Source: Paludibacter sp. (GTDB lineage: Bacteria > Bacteroidota > Bacteroidia > Bacteroidales > Paludibacteraceae). Taken from it: a stretch of 64,000 nucleotides of DNA. Shown here in pieces: positions 61,272-64,000 of the stretch. The DNA is taken from assembly GCA_028710415.1 (NCBI GenBank), contig JAQTUE010000016.1, positions 62,001 through 126,000 on the forward strand, given 5' to 3'. A program made the position numbers and the translations under genes. Below the pieces are notes generated by a model. That model was given only the letters and a program-made list of their open reading frames with translations, was not told the DNA's origin and ran no database searches. Position 1 is the stretch's first letter; every line of letters begins with the position of its first letter.

Positions 61272-61531
61272 AATACTTTACTGTATAATAAATGTATTCC
61301 ATTGTGAAACTCCTTGCCGTTATGGTTGCCATATTTGACAAAAATTGTCAAGTAAATGTCCATCACGCTTTATTAATCTACTTGCCTCACATGTTATCAT
61401 CCGGGAATAAAAAACAGAAGTTGAAAACCCCTAACAAAAGAGTTTCCAACACTTCCAACTTATTCTTCAATTTTTAAAAAAATCTTTTTATTTCAAACAA
61501 TATTTATTTTAATGATTGTTTTTAAAAATAA

Positions 61532-61569
61532 AAGCAAGTGAATGGCTAAATCTATCCACTCACCTGCTT
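61532..61569 (-). terminator. Intrinsic terminator of the gene at 61584
   Basis: AAGCAAGTGAATGG (61532-61545) pairs with CCACTCACCTGCTT (61556-61569) with two G-T type mismatches, loop of 10 bases. On the minus strand TTTTATTTTTAAA follows. It begins 15 bases after the stop codon. Confidence 0.8.
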
Positions 61570-61583
61570 CTTATTTATTACTC

Positions 61584-62825
61584 TTACTCTTTAATTAACT
61601 TACCAATTTTAGTTGTATTATTAACTTGAGCTTTTACGATATAAGCACCTTTTGCCAATGAACTAACATCAACTTTTTCTGCATTGAAAGCTTCTTTCAC
61701 TATACGTCCGTTTAGATCGGATATAGTTACTTTTTGAGCATTTTTAGCCAAAATGTAGTTGGTAGCAGGATTTGGATATACCGAGAAAACATCCTTCGAT
61801 GCTCCGGACAGCGAGGTGGCAACACCGTTACTATGGATTAAACCTATAACCTTAACATTATCTAAATACAGATCACCTCCAGATAACGGAGCGGAAATTC
61901 TAAGGCTAATTGTATTTAGGTTACTTAATTGAATACCATTGGCATCATTTAAAGGGACAACCTGACTATTCAACCAATTCCAATATTGCCCAGAAGGCAA
62001 GGTAGCTACACTTACCCAATCTCCGGTACCAACCTTTACATCTACTATCGGATTTATAGCTCCATCATTCCTTCTTGCATCAATAGAAAACCGTAAGTTG
62101 TCATAACCGGCAACATTGATATCAGGTATAATAACAGCGGCACTAGTTGTGGTCATAACCAAAATATGACCATTACTTCCCCACCATTGTTCTAAATCCA
62201 TAATTCCATCACCGACAGTTTGCAGGTTTACCCCTCCAGACCATTTTCCGCTTTCAACTGTACTTGGTGAACCAATCCAAGAATCATTACCCCAATTGGT
62301 GGCCCAACTTGTATTGAAATTTTCATTGTATACCTCGATTGGTAAAGTCGCATCAAAGGTAGCCTCTTGCAGTTTATACAAACCATTCGTATTATCAACA
62401 GCTTTATCACAATACAAAGACGAACCAACGCTGGTTGCATCTGAAGCAAGATATTTGCTATTATTATTATTAATCAGTCGAATGCTAGTTGCATCAGCAC
62501 CCACAATTACCCATTCAGAATTTGTTCCACTAATTGCTGATTCAAAAATCGTTGAATAGCCATCCGAGTTTTTTTTATTGAAATATTTATGATTCACGCT
62601 TAATACATAATAGGTATCAAGAGAACCGGTTGGGACAAAACGAAAAGCCTGAGATGCCAAATTTGCAGTAACGGTTAAAGCTGGCTGAGTCCCAGATGCT
62701 CCAACAACATTATTTGAAGTGCTTTCTACAATGTTGTAAATTTTGTTCGGATCTGGCACAAAAGTTTGTGCAAAAACGGTTGAGATTGCCAAAAACAGGC
62801 AAAGAGACATGAAGAGTTTTTTCAT
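61584..62825 (-). CDS. T9SS-exported protein with jelly-roll domain, unknown function
   Basis: A 413-residue exported protein: signal peptide (1-19), an N-terminal region (about 22-165) with the look of a ricin-type beta-trefoil (KIYNIVESTSNNVVGASG, FRFVPTGSLDTYYVLSV, KYLASDATSVGSSLYCD), a jelly-roll/carbohydrate-binding-like domain (about 175-335, YNENFNTSWATNWG, LRISAPLSGGDLYLDNVKV), and a T9SS sorting domain (about 345-413, YPNPATNYI to GKLIKE). No catalytic motif is seen. It is likely a surface glycan-binding protein. The CTD is nearly identical to that of the next gene (KVTISDLNGRIVKE versus KVSITDLNGRLVKE), which indicates recent duplication of the tail. Confidence 0.82.
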   Translation of the reverse strand: MKKLFMSLCLFLAISTVFAQTFVPDPNKIYNIVESTSNNVVGASGTQPALTVTANLASQAFRFVPTGSLDTYYVLSVNHKYFNKKNSDGYSTIFESAISGTNSEWVIVGADATSIRLINNNNSKYLASDATSVGSSLYCDKAVDNTNGLYKLQEATFDATLPIEVYNENFNTSWATNWGNDSWIGSPSTVESGKWSGGVNLQTVGDGIMDLEQWWGSNGHILVMTTTSAAVIIPDINVAGYDNLRFSIDARRNDGAINPIVDVKVGTGDWVSVATLPSGQYWNWLNSQVVPLNDANGIQLSNLNTISLRISAPLSGGDLYLDNVKVIGLIHSNGVATSLSGASKDVFSVYPNPATNYILAKNAQKVTISDLNGRIVKEAFNAEKVDVSSLAKGAYIVKAQVNNTTKIGKLIKE

Positions 62826-62882
62826 AAAAATTTAAATTTTAAGATTATATATAATAAAGAAATTATTTAATTGTTTTTAAGA

Positions 62883-62916
62883 ACAGGCAAGTTACCACCA
62901 TTAGCAACTTGCCTGT
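62883..62916. terminator. Stem-loop after the partial gene at 62922
   Basis: A perfect 11-bp stem ACAGGCAAGTT/AACTTGCCTGT with a 12-base loop lies 6 bases after the stop. T-richness is stronger on the plus side, so it may reduce rather than stop readthrough into the gene at 61584, whose own hairpin has a similar layout. Confidence 0.55.
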
Positions 62917-62921
62917 ATTTA

Positions 62922-64000
62922 TTATTGTTTGATTAACTTACCAACTTTGGTTGAGCCATCAACATTAACTTTTACGATATAAGCACCTTTGGCTAACGTA
63001 CTAACATCCACTTTTTCAGTATTGAATACTTCTTTTACAAGACGACCATTCAAATCAGTAATGCTAACTTTTTGTGCATTTGGAGTAGTAATATACTTAC
63101 TGGTAGGATTTGGATAAACATTAAAGGCTTCTGATTTTGGAGTAAATACGCCATTAATATTTGTTGGTGTTCCAGCAAACCACATATCATCAACCCATGA
63201 GTTACAACCGGCACCAAAGCTCATTCTGAAATTAACTTTCTTTACGTAGTCAGGAAGTGGAGATCCATCAATATCTGTAAACTGATAGCTAACCCATTTG
63301 AAAAGTTGATCTTGATATGTTGTTTGCCCAAGAGTATCAACTATTGCTAAAGGGAAATCAACATCAGGGTTGCTTTCGTAGATTTCGTAAAACGCTCCTC
63401 CATCTGCAGAGATCTCAATCTTAGGTCTTGCTGATGCAATTCTCCCATCTTGCCACCATTGTTGTGTACCAAAGCCGAAATCTAATTCAAGGTCTGTGAA
63501 ATTGGTAATATCAATATTCCCGCTTTCAAGAGTACTATTATAATCAGGAGTAAGCCCTAAACGACCTCCACCGGAAGCATTTGCATAATTAGCACCCATA
63601 CCCCATTCGCGAACCCAAAGTATAGATGTAGTATCTGCAGCAATATCATAATTTTTAAAATGAATTCCTGAACTAAACCCACCGATTGAATCAAATTGTG
63701 CAACGTATCCTTTTTCTCCACCAATTTGTTTATATACTTTACCATCACTCCAATTTCCTTGCCAACCACTACCATTAAAATTTTCGTTAAAAATAGTAGA
63801 TTTCAATGCTACGCCATCAGCCGGTGCCTTGAATCCGATTTGGTCAATGTAAAACTCTGTATCAACAGACTTAGCTGCGGAATCCTGATTATTTATCTGA
63901 ATCTCGAGGACATTATATTTGTCCGACGACTTAAGCCTTCCTAAGAAATTAGTCGCATTAGTCCATTGATCCTGCGGCACATCACCCCAACGTGATAATA
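62922..64000 (-). CDS. T9SS-exported jelly-roll protein, N-terminus outside the window
   Basis: The open frame runs through the right edge (LSRWGDVPQDQW precedes the GTG at 63978-63980, which is therefore internal), so only the last about 359 codons are present. A first beta-sandwich end (EFYIDQIGFKAPADG) is followed by a jelly-roll domain (about 65-275 of the visible part, FNENFNGSGWQGNWSDG, KVNFRMSFGAGCNSWVDDMW) and a T9SS sorting domain (YPNPTSKYI to GKLIKQ). It resembles the neighbour at 61584 in the jelly-roll and CTD parts. The missing N-terminus could be catalytic, so function cannot be assigned. Confidence 0.85.
   Translation of the reverse strand, partial: LSRWGDVPQDQWTNATNFLGRLKSSDKYNVLEIQINNQDSAAKSVDTEFYIDQIGFKAPADGVALKSTIFNENFNGSGWQGNWSDGKVYKQIGGEKGYVAQFDSIGGFSSGIHFKNYDIAADTTSILWVREWGMGANYANASGGGRLGLTPDYNSTLESGNIDITNFTDLELDFGFGTQQWWQDGRIASARPKIEISADGGAFYEIYESNPDVDFPLAIVDTLGQTTYQDQLFKWVSYQFTDIDGSPLPDYVKKVNFRMSFGAGCNSWVDDMWFAGTPTNINGVFTPKSEAFNVYPNPTSKYITTPNAQKVSITDLNGRLVKEVFNTEKVDVSTLAKGAYIVKVNVDGSTKVGKLIKQ

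Larger units (their letters stand above)
60369..61583. other. Noncoding, repeat-rich region at the upstream edge of the hydrolase cluster
   Basis: About 1.2 kb with no credible gene (the 61-codon plus-strand frame at 61292 has no supporting signal). It contains two copies of a 69-base direct repeat, a tract of ATTCCATATAT-type repeats, fragments of a second repeat family (ACTTTATGTGGATAAT near 60750 and ACTTTATGCGGATAAT near 61180), and the terminator of the gene at 61584. Confidence 0.65.

Noticed and set aside
61292..61477. 61-codon plus-strand open frame
   Set aside because: Opposite strand to all genes, no ribosome binding site, lies in repeat-rich noncoding DNA.

Overview
The window looks like part of a chromosome of a polysaccharide-degrading Bacteroidota, probably Bacteroidales. 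It is AT-rich, every credible gene lies on the minus strand, most proteins carry Sec signal peptides, and several end in the C-terminal sorting domain (CTD) of the type IX secretion system (T9SS), with a conserved YPNP-type start and a KKL/KLI-type end. I see no tRNA, rRNA, CRISPR array or intact insertion sequence.

The left end (1-4665) holds three tandem GH5 endoglucanase paralogues with different C-termini: catalytic domain plus CTD (cut by the window edge), catalytic domain plus two bacterial Ig-like domains plus CTD, and catalytic domain alone. A BspA-type leucine-rich repeat protein follows at 5742-7592. The stretch 7.9-12.0 kb is a gene graveyard. It contains the tail of a T9SS protein, an Rhs core fragment, an Rhs-associated nuclease-toxin fragment with an in-frame stop, an apparently intact DUF2019-like immunity gene, and a frameshifted GH42 remnant.

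From 12.2 to 60.4 kb lies a very large carbohydrate-active gene cluster. It holds five GH2 enzymes, two GH29, two GH97 (one frameshifted), one each of GH3, GH31, GH35-like, GH51, GH78 and a GH141-like beta-helix protein, a GH51/GH39-like enzyme, three esterase genes, a beta-propeller protein and a nucleoside-hydrolase-like protein. Fifteen genes from 50952 down to 19695 are closely spaced and end at a strong intrinsic terminator near 19540, so they may form one ~31 kb transcription unit. The leader upstream of its first gene (a T9SS-exported CE1-like esterase with CBM6) is homologous to the leader of the T9SS GH5 at 1-1216, which implies a shared regulator. The right end (61.6-64 kb) has two T9SS-exported jelly-roll type proteins.

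Functionally, the GH5 enzymes and the CBM6 esterase would be exported by the T9SS and cut and deacetylate a plant cell-wall polymer outside the cell. The remaining enzymes, mostly with plain Sec signals, would remove galactose, fucose, xylose, arabinose, rhamnose and glucose. This mix fits acetylated fucogalacto-xyloglucan, with pectic side chains also possible. No SusC/SusD pair, transporter or regulator is visible in the window.

Recombination scars are common. Two short relics of GH29 C-termini, a CTD relic behind an intact CTD, and several frameshifted genes suggest ongoing duplication and decay.
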